DNA of 59,783 nucleotides from Chloroflexota bacterium (GTDB taxonomy: Bacteria > Chloroflexota > Anaerolineae > Anaerolineales > Anaerolineaceae): contig JAKQFH010000021.1 of NCBI GenBank assembly GCA_029556265.1, positions 1-59,783 of the forward strand, in the 5' to 3' direction. Below the pieces are notes generated by a model that saw only the letters and a program-made list of their open reading frames with translations, ran no database searches and had not been told where the DNA came from. This document shows positions 44,105-53,949 of this stretch, piece after piece (position 1 is the stretch's first letter; each line of letters starts with the position of its first letter). The position numbers were made by a program, and so were the translations under genes.

Positions 44105-45040
44105 ATGGGTATGACATTTAAATTAAAAACTCTGACACTCAGCCTGCTCATCAGCGCGCTGCTGCTTGGCGCTTGTGCTGCCGCCAACCCCGCGGAGCAA
44201 TCCATAAGCACACCTCAGCTGCCGCCAACAGAAATTACTTTGGACTTACAGAATAAGGGCTCTGTTTTCAAAGTTCTGCAGGGTGGTTACAGCTTTGAAG
44301 CTCCGTTTGGCAGCGATGTGAGCATAAGCGCTTCGGGGGCGCTCATCAGCGCGCTCGATTCCTCTTTGTTGTTTTCGCTGAACGGCATTAACAAAATGTC
44401 CAACGAAAAATCGGACAAAGATATTTTGGACACCTTGCTTAGCTCCCTTTTCAGCGGAGAGAAGAGCAGTTACAAGCAATCCCAACTGATGAGCTCCGCG
44501 GTAGAAGGCTACGAAGGGGCGGCATATGATTTCACCGGTAAGTTTCTTGGTTCGCCGGTGGAAGGCAGGGCATTGGTAATAAAACCGGACGCCAGACGCT
44601 ATATTTCCATCGTTGGGATGGCGCTGGTGGGAGAAAACCCGGAGCTGTGGACAAGCACAGGCAAAGACGCGTTTAATTATCTGCTCACCAGGTATCAGAT
44701 ATTGAGCATGGAGGAACTGGCAAGCGCGGAGCTTTGCCCCATCTCGCCAAATGTGAATTACGGGATGTCTCCGGAGGAGGCGATTAAGGTTGGGGGCGGT
44801 TTGTTGAGCGGACCTTTACGCGAGCGCGCGTATCTGGATAACCTGCTTGGGAGCAATGGCGACCCGGTCACCTACGTTTGGGTGCGCTCGGTGGAAACAC
44901 CCGACAGCATCGTGGATGAATATAAGCTGACGGTTGCTGGCAAAGAAATTACACTGTATCTGGACCAGTATTCCTTCGGGGTAATTAACGCGCCGCGCGG
45001 GCTTGGGTGCATGGGCGCGTTCCCGATTAGTGAACCGTAG
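44105..45040 (+). CDS. hypothetical lipoprotein
   Basis: The 311-residue protein has a lipoprotein signal ending LLLGACAAA with Cys24 as the lipid site. The rest is a globular exported domain I do not recognise, with a PsbP/DUF-like central portion (FEAPFGSDVSISAS). It lies 9 bp after the dynamin-like gene and is probably cotranscribed. Only one weak ribosome site (CGGA) is seen. Confidence 0.6.
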   Translation: MGMTFKLKTLTLSLLISALLLGACAAANPAEQSISTPQLPPTEITLDLQNKGSVFKVLQGGYSFEAPFGSDVSISASGALISALDSSLLFSLNGINKMSNEKSDKDILDTLLSSLFSGEKSSYKQSQLMSSAVEGYEGAAYDFTGKFLGSPVEGRALVIKPDARRYISIVGMALVGENPELWTSTGKDAFNYLLTRYQILSMEELASAELCPISPNVNYGMSPEEAIKVGGGLLSGPLRERAYLDNLLGSNGDPVTYVWVRSVETPDSIVDEYKLTVAGKEITLYLDQYSFGVINAPRGLGCMGAFPISEP

Positions 45041-45250
45041 AGGTAGGCTTCGGGAGGGCGCGCGGTGAATTATCAGCGCCAAACAGAAGGGGGGCAGCGC
45101 TTCTGCGCGGCGGAAGGGGCAAATTACCTCAAAGCAATGCGGGTTTTTCGTCTTTCTCTGTATCCCCGGAGCATCTTCCGACTGGCAAAACCCCGCGGCA
45201 GTCTGCCCGTAAATACCGCAAAGCCAAAAGCATAGAGTATGGCGTCCTCT

Positions 45251-45289
45251 AAAACCAAAAACAAAAGCGCGCTTGCCTTGCAAACGCGC
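45251..45289 (-). terminator. rho-independent terminator of pyrH
   Basis: On the minus strand GCGCGTTTGC, loop AAG/GC, GCAAGCGCGC (45289-45267; one G-T pair) is followed by TTTTGTTTTTGGTTTT. It lies 26 bp beyond the pyrH stop and ends the rpsB-tsf-pyrH unit. Confidence 0.88.
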
Positions 45290-45314
45290 CCTCGTAAGTC
45301 TCGTTGAAATCAGA

Positions 45315-46100
<786 letters not shown>

Positions 46101-46721
46101 CTATTCAACGGGTTCCTGCGGCTGGGTCGTTTCTCCCAGCACCCAGCGCACAAAGCGCCGCACTATCAAATTTTCGCCCAGGGAACCGATTTTATCGGTA
46201 ATCAGGTCCGCTACCGTCTTGGATTCATCGCGGATATATTTCTGGTTCAAGAGGACTTTTTCGTCCTTGAACTTTTTCAGATAGCCTTCCACGATTTTGG
46301 GGATAATGGCTTCAGGTTTTCCCTCCGCGCGCACACGCTCGGCAACCGCGGCGGTTTCGGCTTCGATAACCTCAGCGGGGATATCCGCTTCGGAAATGTA
46401 AACAGGCTGCGCGGCGGCAATCTGCAGCGCGATTTCGTGTGCAAGCTCTTTGAAAGAGGCGGTCTTGGCGACAAAATCGGTTTCGCAGTTCAGTTCCACC
46501 ATCACAACCAGCCGACCTTCGCTGTGAATGTAGACTTCCAGGCGTCCTTCCGAGGCCACCCGGTCAGCACGTTTTTCAGCGGTCTTCAGTCCCTTTTCGC
46601 GCAATTCTTGCATTGCCAGGTCCATATCGCCATTCGATTTCTCCAGGGCAGACCGACAGTCCATAATACCGCAGCCTGTTTTTTCACGGAGCTCTTTAAT
46701 CATATCAATGGTAATTTGCAT
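46101..46721 (-). CDS. tsf: translation elongation factor Ts
   Basis: The 206-residue protein is the short EF-Ts form (like Thermus, not the 283-residue E. coli form). It has MIKELREKTGCGIMDCRSAL and the core motif VELNCETDFVA. It recycles EF-Tu. ATG 46721 with AAAGGA ahead is preferred to an in-frame start 8 codons upstream. It lies 62 bp after rpsB. Confidence 0.96.
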   Translation of the reverse strand: MQITIDMIKELREKTGCGIMDCRSALEKSNGDMDLAMQELREKGLKTAEKRADRVASEGRLEVYIHSEGRLVVMVELNCETDFVAKTASFKELAHEIALQIAAAQPVYISEADIPAEVIEAETAAVAERVRAEGKPEAIIPKIVEGYLKKFKDEKVLLNQKYIRDESKTVADLITDKIGSLGENLIVRRFVRWVLGETTQPQEPVE

Positions 46722-46783
46722 TTTTATTCCTTTATCTGTACGCAAGCCGTCTCGCGTCTGATGATTTCAACCTCAGCCCAAGC

Positions 46784-47638
46784 CTAGGCTTCGGAGGTGG
46801 TATCGTCGGATTCCAGGTCTTCCTTGACAGGAATCTTGGCGCGGGTTGCTTCCCCGAGCAGTTCGTCATCGCCCAGTTCAATATCCTCGTCAATCTTGCG
46901 GGAAATGACAGAGCGGGATTCGGGCAGCTCTTCCTCAATTTCCTCATCCTTGCGCATCAGGCGCCCTTCTTCGGCCGCGTCGGCGATGCGCCCGACGATG
47001 AGTTTGATAGCGCGGATTGCGTCGTCATTGGAAGGAATAACGTAATCAACCATGCCCGGATTGCAGTTGGTATCCACCATGGCGATAACCGGAATTTCTT
47101 TAATGTATGCTTCGCGCATGGCGGTCTCTTCACGCTCAATATCCACGATGAAAACCAGGCTTGGGAGGTGCTTCATATTGCGAAGGCCGCTCAAGCGGGT
47201 TTCCAGACGGGTAATTTCACGCTCAATCAACAAGCCTTCTTTTTTGGTCAGCTGATTTATCTCGCCGCTTTCCACCAGTTTTTCAAGGCGGGTCAGCTCC
47301 ACAATGCGCTGCTGAATGGTGACCCAATTGGTCAGCGTGCCGCCCAGCCAGCGCTGGTTGACGTAGGGCATGCCGCAGCGTTCGGCTTCTTCCTGGATGG
47401 TTTCTTGCGCCTGGCGTTTGGTGCCGACGAAGAGGATGGTGCCGCCAGCGGCGACCGTATCGCGCACTTTGTTGAAGGCTTCATCCAGCAGTTTGACAGT
47501 TTGCTGCAGGTCAATAATATGGATCCCATTGCGTTCGGTGAAGATATACGGACGCATCTTGGGGTTCCATTTGTTGGTACGATGTCCGAAGTGGACGCCG
47601 CTCTCGAGGAGCGCTTTCATAGAAACAGCGGGTGACAT
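46784..47638 (-). CDS. rpsB: 30S ribosomal protein S2
   Basis: The 284-residue protein has the S2 start [18 protein letters not shown] and the family core through [20 protein letters not shown]. It has an acidic C-terminal tail of about 45 residues beyond the E. coli end, as in other Chloroflexota. AAAGGAG precedes the ATG. Upstream lie TATACT (47770-47765) and TTGACA on the minus strand only 11 bp apart, so the promoter is not clear. The leader holds a strong hairpin. Confidence 0.96.
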   Translation of the reverse strand: MSPAVSMKALLESGVHFGHRTNKWNPKMRPYIFTERNGIHIIDLQQTVKLLDEAFNKVRDTVAAGGTILFVGTKRQAQETIQEEAERCGMPYVNQRWLGGTLTNWVTIQQRIVELTRLEKLVESGEINQLTKKEGLLIEREITRLETRLSGLRNMKHLPSLVFIVDIEREETAMREAYIKEIPVIAMVDTNCNPGMVDYVIPSNDDAIRAIKLIVGRIADAAEEGRLMRKDEEIEEELPESRSVISRKIDEDIELGDDELLGEATRAKIPVKEDLESDDTTSEA

Positions 47639-47739
47639 AAATACTCCTTTGCGTTATGCCTCCGCCCGGCTTTGCGGCTGCTCCGAACCTTTTGACGGGC
47701 ACGCGGGAGCGCCTATACCAAGGCGTGTGTGATTAGTGT

Positions 47740-47757
47740 CTCGGGCTCCTGCCCGAG
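47740..47757 (-). promoter_or_regulatory. hairpin in the rpsB leader
   Basis: A perfect 7-bp stem CTCGGGC/GCCCGAG around a 4-base loop lies about 100 nt before the rpsB ATG. It could be part of an S2 autoregulatory leader, but no known S2-binding motif was matched. Confidence 0.4.
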
Positions 47758-47806
47758 CGTCCCATAGTATAACACAATTTTTTGTCAAGAAAAAAGTGTG
47801 AATGGG

Positions 47807-47831
47807 TTCTGTAAGAGCAACATGATCATGT
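47807..47831 (+). repeat. left copy of the 25-bp direct repeat bordering the island
   Basis: TTCTGTAAGAGCAACATGAT then CATGT. It matches 23 of 25 bases at 55379-55403 in the same orientation. This copy is also part of a perfect 24-bp palindrome (47814-47837). The change from GC-rich to AT-rich DNA begins here. Confidence 0.75.
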
Positions 47832-47837
47832 TGCTCT
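47814..47837. repeat. perfect 24-bp palindrome
   Basis: AGAGCAACATGA is followed at once by its reverse complement. No T-run of length follows on either strand, so it is not a typical terminator. It overlaps the left direct repeat and could be a recombinase or repressor site, or a mobile-element end. Confidence 0.65.
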
Positions 47838-47906
47838 TTAAGAGGGCTGAGTTATTGAATTCAATGAGAGAAATAATCCGTACATTGCTGCCGCTTAAGT
47901 ACAATC

Positions 47907-48551
47907 TTACCTTTTAGTGCTTCTTCCCAGATTCTCCACCCTGAGTTTACTATTTTCTCTAATTTTGTCTTCCTTCGAACTGATGGCTGTAAAAGCATTA
48001 GTCAGTGTCTGGGCATCTGATTTCAGTAAAGTATGAAACTCTTCCGATGACCTTCTCAACAACTCCGGGTTCTTTTTTACCAGGTTCGCACAAGTTCTAG
48101 AGAATTCCTGTCCATTGCGGGTAATCCCAAGTGAGTTTTCAATATTATGAATTTCTCCATTTCCATTATGCAGCGGCTTCGGTAATGCAACAGCCTGTCC
48201 ATCTCCACCAATATGGTGGTGAACCAATGGGCTTTGTTCAAAATTCTTATATTCCTGAAAGTATTGAATAAAAGTTTTGTCAACTAGCGGTGTAGTCCGC
48301 TGGTCTAGTATCCGGTGTGTATTAAGCCTACTAAAATACTCTGGGTGTCTTGATTGTAGTTCCTTAAAATATGTGTTGTTATTACGCTCCCACCCTTGTG
48401 GGTTTGCTCCCGCGTGGTCTTCACCAAGAAACCGCATTGGGAGAACCAATTCTTTCGGATGGTCAAGCGAATAATAATTCCCTGTCGAAGTTACCCGCTT
48501 CCAATGAAGAGTCGTCTGGGAGACTCCTTCGTGTGCGTAAATCTTGGTCAT
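47907..48551 (-). CDS. HNH-like nuclease toxin (polymorphic-toxin type)
   Basis: The 214-residue protein has a His-rich motif at its centre, VHHHIGGDGQAVALPKPLHN (His111-113, His128), then IHNIEN with His135. This resembles the HNH/EndoVII-fold toxin domains at the C-termini of polymorphic toxins. The ends are charged and helical, and there is no signal peptide or long delivery region. It overlaps the upstream Syd-like gene by 4 bp, which supports a toxin-immunity pair. AT-rich DNA. The nuclease activity is inferred from the motif. Confidence 0.62.
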   Translation of the reverse strand: MTKIYAHEGVSQTTLHWKRVTSTGNYYSLDHPKELVLPMRFLGEDHAGANPQGWERNNNTYFKELQSRHPEYFSRLNTHRILDQRTTPLVDKTFIQYFQEYKNFEQSPLVHHHIGGDGQAVALPKPLHNGNGEIHNIENSLGITRNGQEFSRTCANLVKKNPELLRRSSEEFHTLLKSDAQTLTNAFTAISSKEDKIRENSKLRVENLGRSTKR

Positions 48552-49090
48552 ATTATTGGCTCCATTGCACCTATGATGTATTGTAGGCTAAAATCTGACA
48601 AAGCATATTGCTTGGAATCTGGGTCAAACAGAAACAATTTATTCTTTGTATTGTCAAAGTAGATAGAATAACTATCGTTTCCATCCACGATAGCTGCCCC
48701 TATAAGAAAAATTTGTGTTTGCGGAAATGCATATTGTCCATCAAAAAACTGCCGTCGAATTAAATCAGTTATGGATTTTTCGTTGTAAATAGGCTCAAAA
48801 TACAACAAAATTTTGTCAATTCGTCCAGATAGTTGTAAAAATAAATAACTTGAATAGTAATCTTTCAAATCCGAGGTTAATGGAAATCCTAGCTGATGTT
48901 CGAGTGAAGGCCAGTCATGGTTGTGAGATTGCTTTACAATTTTCCAAGCTACCAGACCCTCATCATCTGGGGGCGTTAGCACAAGGCGCGGATCTACACC
49001 ATCTCGAAATGAGGCTAAAGGTAAGGATCTAAAATCCATGTTAAATATTGAACAAAGTTCGTTGTAATATTTTTGTAATTCGTTTGTCAT
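48548..49090 (-). CDS. Syd/SUKH-superfamily immunity-like protein
   Basis: The 180-residue protein fits the Syd family (E. coli Syd is about 181 residues). DDEGLVAWKIVKQS, then EHQLGFPLTSDLKDYYSSY and a late IFLIGAAIV match the family in order. Syd belongs to the SUKH superfamily, many members of which neutralise nuclease toxins. It overlaps the HNH toxin gene by 4 bp and precedes it, the reverse of the common toxin-first order. Hence it is the probable antidote. A true SecY-binding Syd is unlikely in this setting. Confidence 0.65.
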   Translation of the reverse strand: MTNELQKYYNELCSIFNMDFRSLPLASFRDGVDPRLVLTPPDDEGLVAWKIVKQSHNHDWPSLEHQLGFPLTSDLKDYYSSYLFLQLSGRIDKILLYFEPIYNEKSITDLIRRQFFDGQYAFPQTQIFLIGAAIVDGNDSYSIYFDNTKNKLFLFDPDSKQYALSDFSLQYIIGAMEPII

Positions 49091-49134
49091 GTCGATGTTT
49101 CCTTATTTTTATCGAAGATATCGGATCAAAGAGG

Positions 49135-50874
49135 TCATTGATTACACAAATGAACATCTTCCTTTGGGTCTCCATATTGATTAGCGCCTTTAACATAGCC
49201 ATCGACATCGTGGTCCAGATAGAAATGTGTGCGGTTTGCTGCGCTGTATACTCGCGTACCACTATCAACACGTATTTTCCACCAGCTTGATATCCCATCA
49301 CATTCTGGACCACTCAGGACTGTTACTACGGTTCCTGTGTAAATACGAAATTCTTCTCCCGCCACTGGTGAAGCGTGGTTCCTTACTATTAATCGATCTT
49401 CTTCTGTACAGACGATGACGCGCTCATTTTTTCTAAATTGTTGAGGTAAAGTTCCAGGACAAGAATAGAGCATGCCTGGAATCCGAGTTTCTGTTGCACT
49501 GACTGCAGGTGCTCTTATTTCAGTCGCTTGAACACCCTGGGATGAACCAGATGTATTCAACAGATCAGATGAACCTGATGATTCACCTGCTATTTCCTGA
49601 GAAGTTATCCCAGAATAGCTATTACTGCTATTAGATTGGTAATAGGTCTGTGTGTTTGTTGCAGACCTAGAACCACCACTCACGAGAAATGATATTATGC
49701 CGAAAATTATACACATACCTAATAAGCCTAAGCCAATATTAATCAAATATTTTTTAATTGGGGAGGGTGGGGGGAGTGGGGGGGGGATGGGAATGGGTAC
49801 ACTAACAGGCTGTTGTGTCTGTGACGTTAGTTCGGCAAAAAAGTTCCTGTCTGCCTCGCACCAAGGACAGGAAGACAAGCTAGAGAGGTATTGATGATAG
49901 GCGTTCTTTGTACATGTTCTTAGGTTTTTTTGGTAATTTTCCAAGGCTGAGTACCAGTCTATGGCACTTGGCCGGTGTTTAGTCTGACCCTTTACTGGGG
50001 GCTCGAATGCCTTATTAAACAAGTCCGCAATATCTGGGGGAAGCGTGTTGAGAGGTGGGACAGCTGCAGATAGCGGTTTGTTTCCTGGTTTGAAACAGTA
50101 ATTTCCCTTTTCGACAGCCTCATGACCTAAGCCAGGGCTTGCTACAGACCGCCTCTCATTATCTTTTATCCCGTTGAAAGGTGTAAAACCATTCATCAAT
50201 AATTGAAAAATATGAATCGCGAGAGCAAAATTATCTGTATCAGTTGTCCATGTGGGTAAGGGGGCCTTTATAAAGGGCTCAACTTGGTAATTCCTACATT
50301 TTTCTAAAAGTTCCGGTGCAACATAACCGGGAAAACTCGCGTTGCATCGATAGGTGATACCTGAAGAGGTATCATATACATGATAGGAATCAGTATCGAA
50401 GAAAGCAACTTTACCTGTTTGCTTAATGGCAATATTGTTGGGGTTAAAATCACCAATAGTATAACCAGCATTATGGACTGAACCTGTCACAACACAAAGA
50501 TTTTTAGCGATTATCAACTTATCTTTAAAAGGAATGGATGGTTTACCACAGGCATACTTATAAATGCTTGAAATCAGTTGGAAATCCTCCAACTTAGGCA
50601 TGACAAAACCACAAAAAGCACTACCATCAAAGATTAAATCCATGGGCCAAGTAATTTGATCCAAGACCTTACTGTCGGGTGGATTCGTCAGCATCACTCG
50701 TAGTTTAGCCTGGACAAGGTTAGTATCTATTGTTGGACGATAAACTTTGATAACTTTGTCAGGATCATTCGTAAGGTTGAATAAATAGCCTTCTCCTCCA
50801 CCGCCGAAAGACTTCGTTTCTGCTGTATATGATCTACCATTCAATCCGCGGTATGTTTTGATAAATTCCTCCAT
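49135..50874 (-). CDS. TerY-P type protein kinase with Cys motif, membrane anchor and SH3-like tail
   Basis: The 579-residue protein has a kinase domain (about 15-310): glycine loop GGGGEG (24-29), Lys43 in VIKVY, catalytic Asp142 and Asn147 in IGDFNPNN, and metal Asp in FFDTDSY. A Cys motif (Cys321, then CPWC at 336-339) follows, as in kinases of the TerY-P triad. Then come a Pro-rich linker, one membrane segment (about 377-398), a Ser-rich stretch and a C-terminal SH3b-like domain (about 475-560) that would lie outside. No ribosome site precedes the ATG. A PP2C gene lies upstream. Confidence 0.78.
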   Translation of the reverse strand: MEEFIKTYRGLNGRSYTAETKSFGGGGEGYLFNLTNDPDKVIKVYRPTIDTNLVQAKLRVMLTNPPDSKVLDQITWPMDLIFDGSAFCGFVMPKLEDFQLISSIYKYACGKPSIPFKDKLIIAKNLCVVTGSVHNAGYTIGDFNPNNIAIKQTGKVAFFDTDSYHVYDTSSGITYRCNASFPGYVAPELLEKCRNYQVEPFIKAPLPTWTTDTDNFALAIHIFQLLMNGFTPFNGIKDNERRSVASPGLGHEAVEKGNYCFKPGNKPLSAAVPPLNTLPPDIADLFNKAFEPPVKGQTKHRPSAIDWYSALENYQKNLRTCTKNAYHQYLSSLSSCPWCEADRNFFAELTSQTQQPVSVPIPIPPPLPPPSPIKKYLINIGLGLLGMCIIFGIISFLVSGGSRSATNTQTYYQSNSSNSYSGITSQEIAGESSGSSDLLNTSGSSQGVQATEIRAPAVSATETRIPGMLYSCPGTLPQQFRKNERVIVCTEEDRLIVRNHASPVAGEEFRIYTGTVVTVLSGPECDGISSWWKIRVDSGTRVYSAANRTHFYLDHDVDGYVKGANQYGDPKEDVHLCNQ

Positions 50875-51009
50875 TCAATTTCATTGAATTGCGTCAAAAA
50901 TGGTTAAGGTGACTCCACAGAAAATGGCATAATACCCTCACCAACGGCGTAATTAGGCATAATTCACCGTCAAAGACCGAAATCTAACTCCATCGCAATT
51001 CATAACGTT

Positions 51010-51891
51010 CTAAGTTTTTTCCACCTCCTCAGATTTGTGTGGGTATGCTATTCTCCTCAACTTCTCATGATACTCTTCCTTTATTCTTGCCCAATCTGGT
51101 TCTTTGTAATATTCGTCCGGTTGAGGAACTGCAACGACCTCCGAATCCAACAATACTGCAACTGTTTTATCATCATAAACAATGTCTTTATCAATGTTAG
51201 CTACGAATTCATAAATTCGATTTTGGGTTTGAGATTCACCCTCTACTGTTATTTTTAACGCAGATAGATCCATGAAAAACCTGGCCAACGCAACGTGGAT
51301 ATAGGGAGGCCTTTCTCGGATATCGAAAGGGAACAATGTATCCAACATACCATCAGTCATTAGCATCACACTGGCGACAGGCTTTTCCACTTTGCCAAAT
51401 TTCCAATAGTCTTTCCCAAATGACAGTGGAAACACGTAACCCATCTCATCCCGTTGTTGTTCTGTGATTGGTTGAAAAAGTCCATCCGCAGTCAACGCGA
51501 TGATGCCGCTGTCGCCTGAATGCCCATAATAGATCTGCCCGGCGCGATAAATAACCAGATCCAAGGTCGTGTCGTAGGATTCAATGGGAAAGTCCTTTTC
51601 GGCTGCTGATTGTTTACAGCTTTCATACGCAGCCTCAAAAGCGTCTTTAATTACCCCAAGAATCTCATCATCAGACATCTCCTCACGATAATTGGTCTCG
51701 CAAAATTCTGTAGAGATATTCACCGCCAAACTGGAACCAATTTCCGAATGTTCGCAAGAACCCAAACCATCAGCAACCGCCGCCACGGCTAAATCCGGTT
51801 TAATCTTACGGATGCAATGCGCATCCTGGCAGACACTATTATCACTCAGGTGATAAAAACCTGGAATAGAAAAACCATAAGCGTATATCAT
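51010..51891 (-). CDS. PP2C-family serine/threonine phosphatase
   Basis: The 293-residue protein has the PP2C metal motifs: SVCQDAH, VADGLG (Asp41), YYGHSGDSG and IVYDDKTVAV. It is the short bacterial type (PP2C_2). It lies 49 bp after the vWA gene and before the kinase gene, so it should reverse the kinase's phosphorylations, as in the TerY-P triad. The 135 bp between it and the kinase gene shows no clear promoter. Confidence 0.88.
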   Translation of the reverse strand: MIYAYGFSIPGFYHLSDNSVCQDAHCIRKIKPDLAVAAVADGLGSCEHSEIGSSLAVNISTEFCETNYREEMSDDEILGVIKDAFEAAYESCKQSAAEKDFPIESYDTTLDLVIYRAGQIYYGHSGDSGIIALTADGLFQPITEQQRDEMGYVFPLSFGKDYWKFGKVEKPVASVMLMTDGMLDTLFPFDIRERPPYIHVALARFFMDLSALKITVEGESQTQNRIYEFVANIDKDIVYDDKTVAVLLDSEVVAVPQPDEYYKEPDWARIKEEYHEKLRRIAYPHKSEEVEKT

Positions 51892-51940
51892 CCTTGCCTT
51901 TCTGAAACTACCCTATACTCACGAGGAAGCGCTCAACTAA

Positions 51941-52645
51941 TTAATTGTTTAAGATATTTGTGGTGTCCTTTTTCGGATCTATATCCATGTTTTCCGTCAG
52001 CATTTCTCCAACTACGGGTTCACCAGGTGATTTAGACGAAATGACGGCAAAACTTTTGTGAAGCCAATCGAAGAACTCACTGAAATTATAACCATGTAAC
52101 TTGATGACGCCACCGGGAGCCAGTTCGTGGAGTGTATCAGAATCATAGCCTTCAACGCCTAGAGCAATAACTTTCAGTTTTCCCTCTTTGCTCTGTTGAG
52201 CTATTTCTTGCGAAATTTCTCTGATATTATTATCAAAACCGTCAGATATCAGTACGATCCAGGGCTTATACGGCTGCGCTCCAGCTTTTTTGAGAATTCT
52301 TGTTCTTTCTTTAATCATCGGGATAGCAGTTCGAAACGCAGCTGTCATATTTGTCCCACCTCCTGCTTTAAGGCTGAATGTATTCATCTCTGGAATAGGG
52401 ACAAACCCCTGCCTCACTGTTGGTGAATCATTGAATTCTACAACAGCAATATCGACACGCTCCCTGGTCCGAGGGTCTTTACATACGGTTTCCTTAAACT
52501 CGTTAAGTGCCTTGTTTAATTGTTTGATAGGATCGCCATCCATAGAACCAGAAGTATCAAGTAGCAGCAAACAAGCCATGTGAGATTCGTTGGGCGAGAG
52601 AACGGTTGGAAATTCTTCCTGGTGAAAAGCATTAAAGTTGTCCAT
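51941..52645 (-). CDS. TerY-like von Willebrand A domain protein
   Basis: The 234-residue protein is a single vWA domain with a full metal-ion-dependent adhesion site: DTSGSMDGD (Asp30, Ser32, Ser34), GGGTNM and VLISDGFD. The N-terminus (EFPTVLSPNES) and overall form resemble TerY. TerY proteins pair with a PP2C phosphatase and a kinase, as here. It may recruit the substrate to be phosphorylated. It lies 29 bp after the second ATPase gene. Confidence 0.85.
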   Translation of the reverse strand: MDNFNAFHQEEFPTVLSPNESHMACLLLLDTSGSMDGDPIKQLNKALNEFKETVCKDPRTRERVDIAVVEFNDSPTVRQGFVPIPEMNTFSLKAGGGTNMTAAFRTAIPMIKERTRILKKAGAQPYKPWIVLISDGFDNNIREISQEIAQQSKEGKLKVIALGVEGYDSDTLHELAPGGVIKLHGYNFSEFFDWLHKSFAVISSKSPGEPVVGEMLTENMDIDPKKDTTNILNN

Positions 52646-52674
52646 TTTTCCTCCAAATTAAGATATATCACTTA

Positions 52675-53949
52675 TCAATGAAGATAAGTGTGACCCACAC
52701 CTTGCAAACTTACATCACGAAAGTAAACCTCATTTATGCCCATCTGTAGAATTGTTTCTGGTTTTACAATATTTTCTCTTTTTTGTGAAATTGAGATTGA
52801 CGTTGATCCACCTGTGAAATAACCGCCTAGAAAGGACGTTCCAGAGGACAATGTTTTGCTCGTTTCCTCCTTGTCGTAACTCCCAATAACATCCGACCAT
52901 TTCTGAGCACTATAATTAGAAATATGTTTGGATATCAAAATTTGTGAGGACCGCCCTACAAAGGAGAAAAAGCGGTCTTCAGGACTTCTGAAACTGGAAT
53001 AAGCATCGTCTGCTGATAGAAATATTTGATAATCCGTACCGCTGTTTGCTTCAAATTGCTGCATCATCTCACTTGAAGAAAAAGGAATCGAGTCTATCAC
53101 TACAAACAGCTGGTATGAAAGACTCGTCAATCTCTTTACTTCAGCAAAAAGAAGGTTTAATAGGATGTTATTGGAACAGGAAATAATATCAAAAACGATC
53201 ACACAACCGCTATTAGCCAAAGATGTAAAGTTGATTCCCGTGATTGTATTTCTAGCGACGACTTTAGAAGCCTGGTACCCAAATTGTATAAAGTAATTTT
53301 CTATACTGCTACGTGCAGGGTCACCCTGCATTAATTGGGAAATTATCTTATTTCCCGCGAGTGGCAACAAGGAATTTTTCTGGACAGCATCATTTACTTT
53401 GTCAATCAGGCGAAAATGGTTACAGTTGAGTAGATGAAGTACAGAGGGACGCACATTTTGCAAGCGAATAAAATTCAAGATTCCATCTAGGTAATGTCTT
53501 CCCGCTGGAGGAATTGGCATCCCTGAAGGGGCGGATTCCAGTATCATTGAGCTTATCTCAAGATTTGTAAGCCCCACGAATGGATCGTAATACGGATTAT
53601 TCTCATTGATAATAGTTAGTCTGCTCAAGCCTAAATTACGTATCAGTTCTTGTTCAAGATATGAATTGTTAACATGAAAGATGATGACAATCTTTCCATT
53701 TGAATTTGCTAATTCTGCCGCTCGAACGATTGCTCGTGATCTCATTTGATAATCGCTACCTGAGAAAATGATATTTCCTTTTGGTTTGTCATCCTGAAAT
53801 AACGCTTCGATTGGGCAAGGGTTATACTCAGTGAGTCCTCTTCTGATTGCGTTAGCATTTTCTGTTTGTGATAATAATTTTCGGTCCTTCGAAGCCCGAA
53901 CCCACCTATCAAGTATTGCGAGTATATTCCAAACAGTGGGGTTACTCAT
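52675..53949 (-). CDS. degenerate VirD4/TraD-like ATPase homologue
   Basis: The 424-residue protein resembles the ATPase encoded upstream in outline, especially at the C-terminus (QKRENIVKPETILQMGINEV). The P-loop position reads IIFSGSDYQMRSR, with no GK[ST], and the Walker B position reads VVIDSIPF without the usual Glu. It is probably a catalytically dead paralogue forming mixed rings with, or regulating, the active one. It overlaps the upstream gene by 4 bp. Confidence 0.55.
   Translation of the reverse strand: MSNPTVWNILAILDRWVRASKDRKLLSQTENANAIRRGLTEYNPCPIEALFQDDKPKGNIIFSGSDYQMRSRAIVRAAELANSNGKIVIIFHVNNSYLEQELIRNLGLSRLTIINENNPYYDPFVGLTNLEISSMILESAPSGMPIPPAGRHYLDGILNFIRLQNVRPSVLHLLNCNHFRLIDKVNDAVQKNSLLPLAGNKIISQLMQGDPARSSIENYFIQFGYQASKVVARNTITGINFTSLANSGCVIVFDIISCSNNILLNLLFAEVKRLTSLSYQLFVVIDSIPFSSSEMMQQFEANSGTDYQIFLSADDAYSSFRSPEDRFFSFVGRSSQILISKHISNYSAQKWSDVIGSYDKEETSKTLSSGTSFLGGYFTGGSTSISISQKRENIVKPETILQMGINEVYFRDVSLQGVGHTYLH

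Noticed and set aside
44246-45283. Minus-strand frames opposite the lipoprotein gene
   Set aside because: They are antisense to a gene with a clear lipoprotein signal and lack start signals.
47765-47790. Clear sigma-70 promoter for rpsB
   Set aside because: TTGACA and TATACT are present, but only 11 bp apart, too close to act together. The real pair is not obvious.
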